A stretch of 64,000 nucleotides of DNA, taken from NCBI GenBank assembly GCA_014526335.1, contig JACTAT010000286.1, forward strand, positions 124,001-188,000. Direction: 5' to 3'. Made by a program: the position numbers and the translations under genes. The number at the start of each line of letters is the position of its first letter. Position 1 is the first letter of the stretch. Below, piece after piece: positions 10,265-20,334 of the stretch. Origin of the DNA: Chrysaora quinquecirrha. Lineage: Eukaryota > Cnidaria > Scyphozoa > Semaeostomeae > Pelagiidae. The notes beneath the pieces were generated by a model. It searched no databases. It was not told the origin of the DNA and saw only the letters and a list, made by a program, of their open reading frames with translations.

Positions 10265-11308
10265 GTATGTCCTACCTTATCAATATGAGTTTGATCCTCT
10301 ATTTCCATTCACGCCCCTACTTAAAACTAATTGACATACAGATGGTGACATTGCTTTTTATATTCTATCTTAGTAAGCAAAAATCAAAACCTGCAACAAC
10401 AACAACAACAGATAACATCAACGTCTTATCTGAGCCAAGGCAGCAGTCAATGTACGTCCTACCTTATCAATATGAGTTTGATCCTCTATTTCCATTCACG
10501 CCCCTACTTAAAACTAATTGACATACAGGTAGTGACATTGCTTTTTATATTCTATCTTAGTAAGCAAAAATCAAAACCTGCAACAACAACAACAACAGAT
10601 AACATCAACGTCTTATCTGAGCCAAGGCAGCAGTCAATGTACGTCCTACCTTATCAATATGAGTTTGATCCTCTATTTCCATTCACGCCCCTACTTAAAA
10701 CTAATTGACATACAGGTGGTGACATTGCTTTTTATATTCTATCTTAGTAAGCAAAAATCAAAACCTGCAACAACAACAACAACAGATAACATCAACGTCT
10801 TATCTGAGCCAAGGCAGCAGCCAATGTACGTCCTACCTTATCAATATGAGTTTGATCCTCTATTTCCATTCACGCCCCTACTTAAAACTAATTGACATAC
10901 AGATGGTGACATTGCTTTTTATATTCTATCTTAGTAAGCAAAAATCAAAACCTGCAACAACAACAACAACAGATAACATCAACGTCTTATCTGAGCCAAG
11001 GCAGCAGTCAATGTACGTCCTACCTTATCAATATGAGTTTGATCCTCTATTTCCATTCACGCCCCTACTTAAAACTAATTGACATACAGGTGGTGACATT
11101 GCTTTTTATATTCTATCTTAGTAAGCAAAAATCAAAACCTGCAACAACAAGAACAACAGATAACATCAACGTCTTATCTGAGCCAAGGCAGCAGTCAATG
11201 TACGTCCTACCTTATCAATATGAGTTTGATCCTCTTTTTCCATTCACGCCCCTACTTAAAACTAATTGACATACAGGTGGTGACATTGCTTTTTATATTC
11301 TATTTTAG
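10265..11308 (+). repeat. Five tandem 187-bp units, each a 78-bp exon plus a 109-bp intron
   Basis: The period is exactly 187 bp. Each unit has a pyrimidine-rich acceptor (TATTCTATCTTAG), a 78-bp exon-like block (10374-10451, 10561-10638, 10748-10825, 10935-11012, 11122-11199) and a donor GTACGT. The exon length is 26 codons, so any number of copies leaves the reading frame unchanged. In the phase delivered by the SGNH exon, each block encodes a six-glutamine run (NLQQQQQQITSTSYLSQGSS). Its end repeats the LSQGSSQ that follows the SGNH block V, which shows how the duplication arose. Units differ at only a few bases, so the expansion is recent. Confidence 0.8.
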
Positions 11309-12041
11309 TCAATCAGTGGCAAGAACAACAACAAACCCATTGCTTACTGCGGCTGAACGGAGAACCAATTCTCTGTAAGTTTTTTTAACGCTACATTGGA
11401 CCTGATTTTACATAAAATTTCAGTGCATATGCAGACGTTTTCTTCTCCGTCATATCTGATTGTAGGGAAGAATCGGCTACTAATTTCCCTGGAAAGATGT
11501 TAATCTCAAATTTAACAGGAGACTATACAATAATTGACAATGTTGCTGTGAAGAAAATAAAGGCAGGATTTTATGCTATCAAGGTAGCTATTGGTTTTAT
11601 GAAATAAATTTGAATTTCACTTGATTTGTTTTTGGCAGATTGATTGTTTTAAATAATGCCGACGATTAACCTTTTCCTGCTGACCTAATTTCATGTTGTC
11701 TTAAGAGCTAGTGGCATCGACGAAGCCCAAAAAGTGTCCACTACATAACAAGATGATAATTCAATCTCGGATTAGAAAGTTAATTTATGTCTTTAGTACC
11801 TTTCAGTAAGCATAATTTATGTCTGATTTCGAACTTCGTCAGAGCAAATGAAAATCAATCTGATTTATATAGCTGTACCATGTCGCCTTGTTCCTTATCA
11901 TATTTCAAGTTCTAATGGCTCAGATAACTATCACCCAGTTGTATTTTTTTCAGAAATTTCGCAATACATTACCCAAAATGTTTGCAAAAAAGAAAAAGAA
12001 ATCAAAAACAGCATATTGTTCTACGAGCTATTTGACTTCAG
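11309..12041 (+). CDS. Small linker exons of the 15.6 kb element gene
   Basis: Exons are inferred at 11309-11374 (donor GTAAGT), 11424-11583 (acceptor AAATTTCAG, donor GTAGCT) and 11954-12041 (acceptor TTTTTTCAG, donor GTAAAT). The reading with protein-like composition gives NPLLTAAERRTNSL, then NFPGKMLISNLTGDYTII, then IKAGFYAIK, and a lysine-rich patch MFAKKKKKSKTAYC, a possible nuclear localisation signal. This frame is offset by one from the phase left by the exon array, whose own frame stops early in the second exon. A further small indel or a different splice choice is therefore needed. No known domain was recognised. Confidence 0.45.
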
Positions 12042-12421
12042 GTAAATATAGCATGAGCTTGATTCAAACCTACAGAATATGGGAGAGTTGTTTACTCCTA
12101 TCCAACCTGGGAGGTGCATTGTGCCTACTGCTAAATCTATCGTTACTGTATCCAAGCATACAGTCAGAACCACCCTGATGTGGACCAGCTCTTTAACGTC
12201 ATTCTCGTATATCTCACATGGACGAGTGTTGAACAATTTTTGCTTCAATTTTTATCGTTGCTTGTCGGGCAATATGCATCCGATTCCGGTTATTCGCTCT
12301 TAGGTAGTAGCTTAGATAAGTAGATAGATAAGTAGAATGCATTATTGCAGTTGCATTGGTCATTTGCATTACTTCTATTGCCTTTTCATGGAGTCCTGAA
12401 TAGCTGATCTCATATCCACAG

Positions 12422-13508
12422 GTGGCAGACAAGATGACATAAATTTTAACACGTTTACAAGGATTTGTGATGAGCTAGCCAAAGCTGAAAACAAGGAAGA
12501 AAGGCAAGAACTCTCTTCGCTGGAGACCAATAGTCCCAGCCCTGCAAGTGCAGGCAGTAGTCTAGCTTGTATCACGGAAACAGATCGGGAGGGTATAGGG
12601 CGTGCGTGTTCGGCAACGGCTTCTAAAATTGCTACTTGCAGTGTTGCAGTCCGGCCTTCTTACAAACCATCTCGCTCAGCAATGCTACAAAGCCATTTTT
12701 CTGTGGTGCAAAAGCTCTCCCGTTTTCCTCATAGGACAGGATACTCCAACATCATAGAGCGAATTCATACCAATTTCCCAATTCGTAAATTTAATGGCCA
12801 TGTTATTGAAGCTGGGAATTATTTGAAGCCACTTTGTCCTCGCATTTCTAAGCAAAAGCTTTCTTATAATTATGTTCCTAGCCTCAGTAACATTCTGTTA
12901 TTTCGCCCCCTACGAAAGCCTCTTGATAGCCCCTATTTGCAATCACACAGTTTGAATGTGGATGCAAAAACACCTAACAGCACAAAATGTCTTCCCGTCT
13001 GCATCGATTCAGTCGCGCAACCTTTCATTTGCCTGCATCGTCCTAGACGCTTTGGAATTTCGCACCGGTTGTGTGAAATCCGTCAAGAGCCCCAACGGCC
13101 CTCTCAGTTCCAGCAAGGTGGGAAATATTGTAGTATAACAAAGGAGAGAGACGAGTTTTATTCAAATGCAAGGGGGGTGCTCGCCGAAAATCCAAACTCT
13201 CCACTGGGCTAGAGAACGTTGATGCACTGGTATCTTTATTGCGTACTTTAGGAAATAATAGAGTCACGTCTGCAACCAATTTAGACTGGGGTAAGATCGC
13301 CAATGCCTTATTTAACAGCAGCTGCGCTCACAGGGATCAATGAAGAAAAGCCATACAAAACATGTATTTTGTAAACAAGGCTTACATTGAACAACAGCTA
13401 CATGGCAGTGTCGATGAACAACCACCTAATGGACCTGCATATGAAGAAGATATGTATTCCTCCTCCTCTTTACCTATAAGCAACCAACCAACTCAGAGTA
13501 CCCCATTA
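12422..13508 (+). pseudogene. N-terminal part of the giant 3' exon (linker region)
   Basis: Acceptor CATATCCACAG precedes 12422, and the split glycine codon fits the phase of the previous exon. The frame opens GRQDDINFNTFTRICDELAK, continues serine-rich, then VVQKLSRFPHRTGYSN. At least two frame changes occur between 12950 and 13150, and one TGA lies at 13341-13343. The segment ends SNQPTQSTPL, where a miniature element interrupts it. It resumes in frame as RLADSRLRNDIG at 14490. No domain was recognised; it links the SGNH module to the transposase. Confidence 0.55.
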
Positions 13509-14480
13509 TAGCCTGCGTGCAAACTTCACAAAGAGAGAATTGTAAAGTCTGCGAATTGGCGTCCGTTTTCGAGTTCTGTGATCTTGCGCAATAAATCTGC
13601 TCTTTGTCTGGGCATTGTTTCTCATCCAATCAGTGAGTGGTTTCAGATTTTAGTGACCCAATCAAAAACAAGAACATCGTCACGTGTTTTTCAGTCTCTT
13701 CGAGACAAGTGAAGGAGTGAACACAACAAAAATAACCTGTATTCAAGATGGAGGAACGTTCAGTGACTTTTTCGAGGATCAAGTTTGAATGTCTTCAGTG
13801 AAAATTTGGGACGAAACTGCGTTTCAAAGGGGATTTGACATGGTGAAGCAAATCTTTAACTGTTAAGATCGAAACATTATACGTGGATCAAGATTAATGA
13901 TCAAAATTAATGATGCAGTAGGCCTAGTAATAGGCCTGTCCCTGCTGTCATTTCCCTCTGCCTCCGACGATAACAAAACCCTTCTAATCTTCGATGGGCG
14001 CTCCGATCTGGGCAGAGCTTCGTCCTCGCGAAACCCAATAACTGTGTCAGTGGCTGCTGCTTTTTTATTGTATTTTAACTTAAGCTTTTTGTTGACTTTG
14101 GCCAGTTCGTCTTTTATAACCTCCCCTTCTTCAACAAATCAACATAATTTTTGCAAATATATTTCGAAAATGGAAGCAAATAAATAAAATGGAGACTAAT
14201 CTGCTTTCGGATTAAAAACGCCAGATCCCTCCACAATATTTCGATCGTGCTTCAAAACAGTCTCTTCGAAAGCAAAGACAGCATCTTCCATCATCCGACA
14301 TTTTCAATTTGATCAGTGCGTGTCTGCTCTGCGGGACGTTCGGACGAGTAAAGCGGTGGCAATTTCTTGCGCAAGATCGACCTCCTCTGTGAAGGAGGAA
14401 ATCGAGGTCACAGAACTCGAAAACGGACGCTAATTCGCAGACTTTACAATTCCCTCTTTGTGAAGTTTGCACGCAGGCTA
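13509..14480. mobile_element. 972-bp miniature inverted-repeat element nested in the transposase exon
   Basis: Termini TAGCCTGCGTGCAAAC and its complement pair over about 75 bp, and again after a 28-bp gap. A perfect 9-bp target duplication, ACCCCATTA, lies at 13500-13508 and 14481-14489. Removing the element plus one duplication copy restores a continuous reading frame (STPL|RLAD). A 9-bp duplication fits Mutator-like insertion. Short open frames inside (13897-14187, 14212-14601 minus) look incidental. Confidence 0.9.
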
Positions 14481-14489
14481 ACCCCATTA

Positions 14490-16975
14490 CGACTGGCCGA
14501 TAGCAGATTACGGAATGACATAGGTACTGATGATCGTGCTTCGCAGTACAGAAATTGCAACCCTTTAGTCGATGGCATACAAATGCGAGATAGTTTACCA
14601 ACTGATTACCAAGAAATATTGTCTGCTGAAGCGAGATACATCGGACAGATAGGCACAGAGTTTATTTTAGGGGCTCTCTGTCGCAGATTTCCTATTTCTT
14701 CACAAGAACCTGATATCTGCAATGAACCCGGTGCGAGACTCCCTGTAAACCAAATTGATGCTGACAATGTCCAAACTTTTGTACCACCGCCTTTTCCTGT
14801 CGAGTCTGAACCTGAGCATAACGAACATAAAGCTTACGGTTTTTCAATACATAGAAAACGGAAATCTGACGACAAAACAACGGAAAACCCGACCAAACAG
14901 TCTGCTCTCTTAAGTGACAATCTGATCAAGTCACTATCCCGGACTGAGAGACCGCGAGGTGTTACTGAAAGTGCTATAGCCAGTGAGGTGGAGACGATAC
15001 TTCCAAAGGAGTGGAAAACCATCCCCATTATTTTGAAAGGCAAAGCGGATCGTCAGTACCGGAAATTTGGTGCAGAATATGCTAGTTTTTTTTCGAAGAT
15101 TCTTGCAAAATATAATCCCTCATGTGTTTGGAGTTTCAAACGAAATTTCGTCAAGCTAGCCAATTCTCGAAAACTCAACACCCCATTTTTCACCGGAATG
15201 GCCAAATGTAGCATAGATGAGTGTAATGTCAAGGCTACTCTTACTATTCCTTGTAAGCGTAGCATGCATATGAAAATCAAATTTGATGGAGCGGTAAACC
15301 ATTCAAAGCACAGCGTAGGCGCTCATCGAATAACAGGCGCTTCGAAGGAAAGGTTATCAACAATTTTTAAAGAAAATCCTCTTCTCCCCCCCTCCAATCA
15401 GTACAGAGAAGATCTTGACAAAGTCAGTCAGTTGTCCTTTGCCGCGGGAAATTTGACGGGCGCTGCTAGATCTAAAATGGCCTATCAGCGAATAGCATCG
15501 AATGCCAGACGTGAGGCAAATAGTGTCAATGGATTAAGGAATGAAATTGACAATCTAAGACTAGAACTAAAAGAGGCTGATGAAAAGGAATGTTTTGAGC
15601 TTGCTCATACTTTTAGGAATGATTTTGGCTATGTTCATAGGGCTTTGATAGATGATGATAATTTGCAAATAGTCCTTATGGACCAGGTAATGGCAATGTT
15701 GTACCACGAGAGTGTAAGAAATGACATTCTTTATATTGATGCAACAGGCCTTGTTACTAACAAAATTAAAAGGCTAAACAAAATTCTATATTACACTGCA
15801 GTTATACGGCATCCCTACGGAAAAACTCCCCCACTACCCATCTGTGAATTCGTAACAACTAACCATGATCATTTTCAATCGGCAATTTCCTGGCTACAAT
15901 TCATGAAAAGGAGTATCAAAAATATCAAACAACGACCAACCCTCGTTTAATTTTATCAGATTTCAGCTGGGCTATAATACTAGCTTGTATCCATGAATTT
16001 TGCGGGGAAAATATTATTGACTACATCAACAGAACAATGGGGGTTGTCAATGGACTAGCAACAGAGTATGATATCAAGAAACCTCTGGTGCATGTTTGCG
16101 CGGCGCATATGATGAAAATGAATAAAAAAAACATTTCTGAAAAGTACTGTCGCGATTTGAACAAAAGTAGTCAAGTACACTTTGCTATGCGAGTGATGGG
16201 TCATCTTATCAACTGCCAAACCTTGCCAGAAGCCGCTAGAATCGTAAAAAAACTCCAGACTATCAGGACTTCTGAATATGCTAACAACGCTGTAAAGAAA
16301 AGTTTACAGTTCATTGAAAATAGCGTTCACACTTTTGAAGATGAAGTTGATGATGGTGTAGACTTAAAACGTTTTACAGAGAGTACCTATGAAATAACAG
16401 ACGAAGATGGACTAGAATATGTCGATGACCCAGCACCAACTCTTAAAAGCAAGGCAGCCAAAAAGTCATTAATGCACGAATTTTGGGAAGATCTACTTTT
16501 GAAAAGGGAAATCAAAATGCAGAAAATTCCCAAGGATCCCAAGGATGAACGAAATAGGTACTTTATGCCCAATTATTTTACGTGGCTTGAGGCAAAATTA
16601 CCGTTTATAACCCTTTGGAGCAACATCTGTTTAGGAGACATTAGGAGATTCAATAAAAATTACAATTTCACCATTCCATCTATTAGTGGTAACACATTTC
16701 TCACTAAAAATAAGATCAATGCATCGGTCGAACAATTTTTTAATATGAAGAAGGCACACAAAGAAAGGCTTGAGCTGCCTTTGCAACAATTTATTCGAAA
16801 ATGCTGGGATGACAATCGAGGGTTGCGCAGACAGTTTGTCAATGAATGGCTAAAATTTCTTGGTGACACTGGCTGTAAAACCTCTTTCCAGAAATCTAGG
16901 CTGCAGAAACTAGTTAAAGACGCGAGCAAATGTAAACCTAACGAAACTGACCTTTTGGATGACCAGCCACCACCT
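14490..16975 (+). pseudogene. Mutator-like DDE transposase core of the 15.6 kb element
   Basis: Domains in order: a candidate zinc finger (CSIDEC then VNHSKH, C-x4-C...H-x3-H, about 15210-15315), a helical coiled segment (LRNEIDNLRLELKEADEK), then an RNase-H-type core. The core has ILYIDATG (first Asp, about 15735), ILSDFSWAIILACIHEF (second Asp, 15959), VHVCAAHMMK (Cys-x-x-His as in Mutator-like transposases) and NASVEQFFNMKK (candidate catalytic Glu, about 16727). A 1-bp deletion near 15935 shifts frame between the first and second Asp; everything downstream stays in the second frame to 19270. The frame ends at TGA 16976-16978, after which the same frame continues into the PHD part. This protein would cut and join the element ends. 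Assignment to Mutator/foldback rests on motif order and arm architecture. Confidence 0.7.
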
Positions 16976-16978
16976 TGA

Positions 16979-17745
16979 AAAATAGAAGAGAAATGGAACA
17001 AGAAAACAAAGCCGACAAAAAAGCAAAAGAAAAATGTCTCTTATCAGAAACCTCCAGACTCGAGGCTAAATTTTTTTGCCACTGCAAGTGAAAAGGCGGC
17101 CCATCATAAGGCACCAGCTTCCAACCATAACGTAAGTGCAAAACCAAAAATTACCCAGGATGCCAGCCAAACATGCGACCAGAGCAAGGAGGAACTCTTT
17201 TGCTATTCCATTGACAACAACGATGAGTTCATTTCCATTGAGGCAGATGTACCAAGCTCAAGCATTCCAGATAATTCAGTTGGATATAGTGTGTATAAGA
17301 GGGCTGTTTACGATGAGGTTAAAAGGGAAAGTAAATCGTTGAGCGAAGTTCGGCAAAAAGTAAGGCGTTCTTGGGATGCTCTGTCAGAAGAAGAAAAAAT
17401 GGCATATTCTATGCAAGCGGACAACGACCTTTGCGGGGTATGCAACAAGGAGGATGCGGCAGGAGGCAAGGGCCCCACTGAATGGTGGATCCTTTGCACC
17501 TATTGCTCTTCCTGGTATCATACCTCTTGCTTGTTATTAGATAACGCCTATGCTGACACTGTAGTATCTTTTACGTGTCCTGAATGTAGCAAATCTGCTT
17601 TGGATGGTTTACCGAATTTTCTCTATCATTTTCGCTACTGCCCCGCCACTGATATCGATGTGCAAGACATACTATCCCAGTGGAGTGAATTGCCCCTGAA
17701 TAAGAAGGTGGTGGTGAAAAGTCATGTCTACCCCTTCCATGATAT
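16979..17745 (+). pseudogene. HMG-like segment and PHD finger of the element polyprotein
   Basis: Directly after the in-frame TGA the frame gives a lysine-rich linker (KIEEKWNKKTKPTKKQKK), then at about 17285-17420 an HMG-box-like helix set (YKRAVYDEV, EVRQKVRRSWDALSEEEK, AYSMQA). A C4HC3 PHD finger follows at about 17428-17600: CGVC, CTYC, WYHTSC, CPEC. PHD fingers usually read histone H3 tails and HMG boxes bend DNA, so these modules could steer the transposase complex to chromatin (inference). No stop lies between the two modules. Confidence 0.7.
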
Positions 17746-18640
17746 ATTTAGTAGAATTAATATAGGTCCTATTGCCGTGCTCAGTGAAAGAGGTATAACA
17801 AATCCACATAACAACTGCTGGGAAAGCTCTATTTTTCAGGTATTGTGTGGTTAAGTAGTTTCAAAGTTAATCCCGTCGGAACAAATATCAAACAGTGAAA
17901 TTTGCAGAGATGTAAGGTCAGTTTGTAGGGATCTACGAAACCATTCGCGCCCCCTTCAATTTACTGCTGCCCTGAAGCGGATAACTAATAGAATAACTGG
18001 CCGAGACCAGACTAGCTCCTCCGAGCAGGACGACGCTGGTGAATTCTATCAGAAACTGGTGCGCCATTTCATTGACACAGGTAACAACGAGGTACGAGAA
18101 TTATTCGCGGCCAAAACTGCACATATTACAAAGTGCTTGAATTGCAATTGCTCAAAGGCTATCATGTACTCAAACTCGTTAGTAAGGTTACCAATAATGG
18201 GCAATGACATTGCGAATTTCAGCGTATATTCTCTTCTCTGGGAATGGTGCACCATGAACGACCGGGAAAACACCTTACATCTTTGCAAATGCACTAAAGA
18301 CCTTCGAAATATTATCAACAGGTCATACTTCATGTCAGCCCCTGCAATTCTAGTCATTCTAATAGATAGGGTTCAACAGGACGGTAGCATCAATCACGTA
18401 CCTATCCAAGTTTCCAAGATGTTAAATGTAAAAGATTTATTAGCAGGAAGCACCGATGCTACAGAAGTTGAATATGCTTTGGTTGGGATAGTGAAACATC
18501 ATGGTGTCGTATCATCCGAATGACACTATAACAGCATTTTGTTCAACAGTGCCGAAAAAGCCATTTATTTCGACGACACCAACATAAAAGTAATACCCAC
18601 TGCGGCGTGTCTCGAATCTCAGGGTGTTAGACGATACTGT
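17746..18640 (+). pseudogene. Ubiquitin-specific-protease-like (C19) domain
   Basis: The frame carries the USP landmarks in order: a Cys box (GITNPHNNCWESSIFQ, about 17792-17840), the QDDAGEF motif equivalent to QQDAxEF (about 18020), a zinc-ribbon-like pair (CLNCNCSK and LHLCKC), and the His box region (YALVGIVKHHGVVSSE-stop-HYNSI, then IYFDDTNIKVI). The stop is TGA at 18521-18523 exactly where USPs have Gly in G-H-Y, so one G-to-T change would explain it. A second in-frame stop (TAA, 17852-17854) lies just after the Cys box. Family members remove ubiquitin or related modifiers. In a transposon it could protect the transposase from degradation (inference). The Cys and His landmarks are both present. 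Confidence 0.7.
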
Positions 18641-19536
18641 CGGCTACTGTTCTACGTCAGAAAGTCAGTAATACCGGATAGTGATAGCCTGAGGTCCGCA
18701 ATGAATTTGGAAAAATTGAAACTATTCAGAACTGACTTTGGAACAGTAGAGGAATGCTGGTTTGGAATGCTTGATGCGACACATCACTCATTTGATTATA
18801 GGGAATTGTTAAGGTTGGCAAATAACGAAGATTTGACAGGCGATCTTTTGTATTCTTGCCTATGCAATCTTAGTACCACCCTTTCTAATATGCCTGAGTG
18901 CGAAGGCATTTTTGCAGAGGTATTGTCAAATAATTTGTTCTCCGACATCCATGAGGGCAGGAATTCTAGAATTCTATCGCTAGCGCTGCAAGAGTGTAAA
19001 CGTTTTCTCACTGCTTGTCGGGTCATTCTAATCCCTGTCCATCAAAAAGAAAGAAACCATTGGAGTATTCTCGGAATATATCCTACACAAAACGTCATTG
19101 TTCATTGCGACTCTCTGCCAAATGCAAATGCGGACGCAATTGCTTTCCGCAACGCAGCGACATTCATTGCGAAATGTTACAAATTTTGCGGCCGACAGCT
19201 GTCCGCAGATACTTGGAGATGCATACCACTCCATCGTTTTGGCCTTCAACGACAAGAGGATGCCTTCAGCTGCGGCATTTTGCCTGTGTTTTCGGTTATT
19301 GTTTGCTAACATTCGACGATATCAGACTAGAAAAGTTCCACATGAAACACATTAAATATTGGGTTGCCAAACATGCAGTGTTTGGATCATATCTGTTTGA
19401 TACTAGATGCACTGACGGTAATCTGTGGCAGAAAACCGAAGTCGAAACACCGGTGTTCTCAAATTATCCAAATTTGCCCAAAGGCAACAACAGGCGCTTA
19501 TTTGCAACGCTAAGACAATACCTTACATCTAACTAG
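18641..19536 (+). pseudogene. Ulp1-like (C48) cysteine protease domain, C-terminus of the element gene
   Basis: About 190 codons of helical sequence lead to the Ulp1-type core: VILIPVHQKERNHWSIL (catalytic His, about 19057), VIVHCDSLPN (Asp, about 19108), then DAFSCG (Cys, 19271-19273). The His-Asp-Cys order and the W next to His fit the family, which cleaves SUMO or related tags. A 1-bp deletion in the T-run at 19275-19280 breaks the frame after the Cys. The next frame continues as FGYCLLTFDD, HIKYWVAKHAVFGSYLF and ends at TAG 19534-19536. The gene therefore ends with two tag-protease-like domains in a row. Confidence 0.75.
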
Positions 19537-20334
19537 TAGATTTTCGTTTTATGCCATGTTTTGTGATTGTACATTTATGTATCATTGACACGTTCCTTCG
19601 TCTATTTCGTAGAATGCTGATAAATGCTAAGTTAGCTGAGTTCTCCAACATTGTTGTTGTAATCACTTCGATTAAGTAACTTAAGAAAAAGTCATTTCAT
19701 GGGTTGATGACTCAAATATCAGTAGACTGTTAGCATATGTAGTTGCAATACCTATACCTTGTATTTCATAAGATTTTTTTGATTAACTCACTGCTTGTGA
19801 AAACAGCTAAAGATTGAAACCCAACGCAGTTTTCTTTAATTGTCTCACTCTAATCTACAAGAACATCTCGGGTAGTGGCTGTGCGTGCGCGATTTTCCTT
19901 GTACGGACCCATTATTCGTATTTCCTTGTACCGATCTATTACCTTGTATGGTACAGACAGAGCGTACGGACAGTGCGTAATACGGCTAGTAATACTGATT
20001 CCGCGAGTTACATCACATTTGCCTAACTCCAACAACGTGCATTGGCAACGCGAAAAGCAAAGTTCTGTCATTTGCATCTGAAACTATGCGATGTCTGTTT
20101 GGCGTTTGATTTGTTTATTGATGTTATAGCGTAGGCACAATTTTGTGACGTGAAGTTATTTCAATGTCGAGGAAGGAATCAAAGAGGATGAAACCTCGCA
20201 GCTACCATTAAGTAGCTGCCAGCAATTAAGTCTTCTCCACTAAACGCTCTTATCGACTGTAAACAAATTATAATTTCGTTGCTACCCAGGTGCGACACCT
20301 TGGTACATTTTTCCGAGCCTCCCACCTTTAACTA
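19537..20334. other. 3' region of the element gene
   Basis: Non-coding sequence between the stop codon and the right arm. It presumably contains the 3' UTR, but no clear polyadenylation signal was singled out. A short palindrome (gcagctac...gtagctgc) lies near 20199-20220. Confidence 0.4.

Noticed and set aside
10472..11269. Repeated 78-codon open frames in the 187-bp array
   Set aside because: They run through predicted introns and arise from the repetition. The exon interpretation explains the period and splice sites better.
13897..14187. Open frame with a hydrophobic stretch inside the miniature element
   Set aside because: It lies wholly inside a 972-bp inverted-repeat element with no coding relatives. 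The composition is low-complexity.
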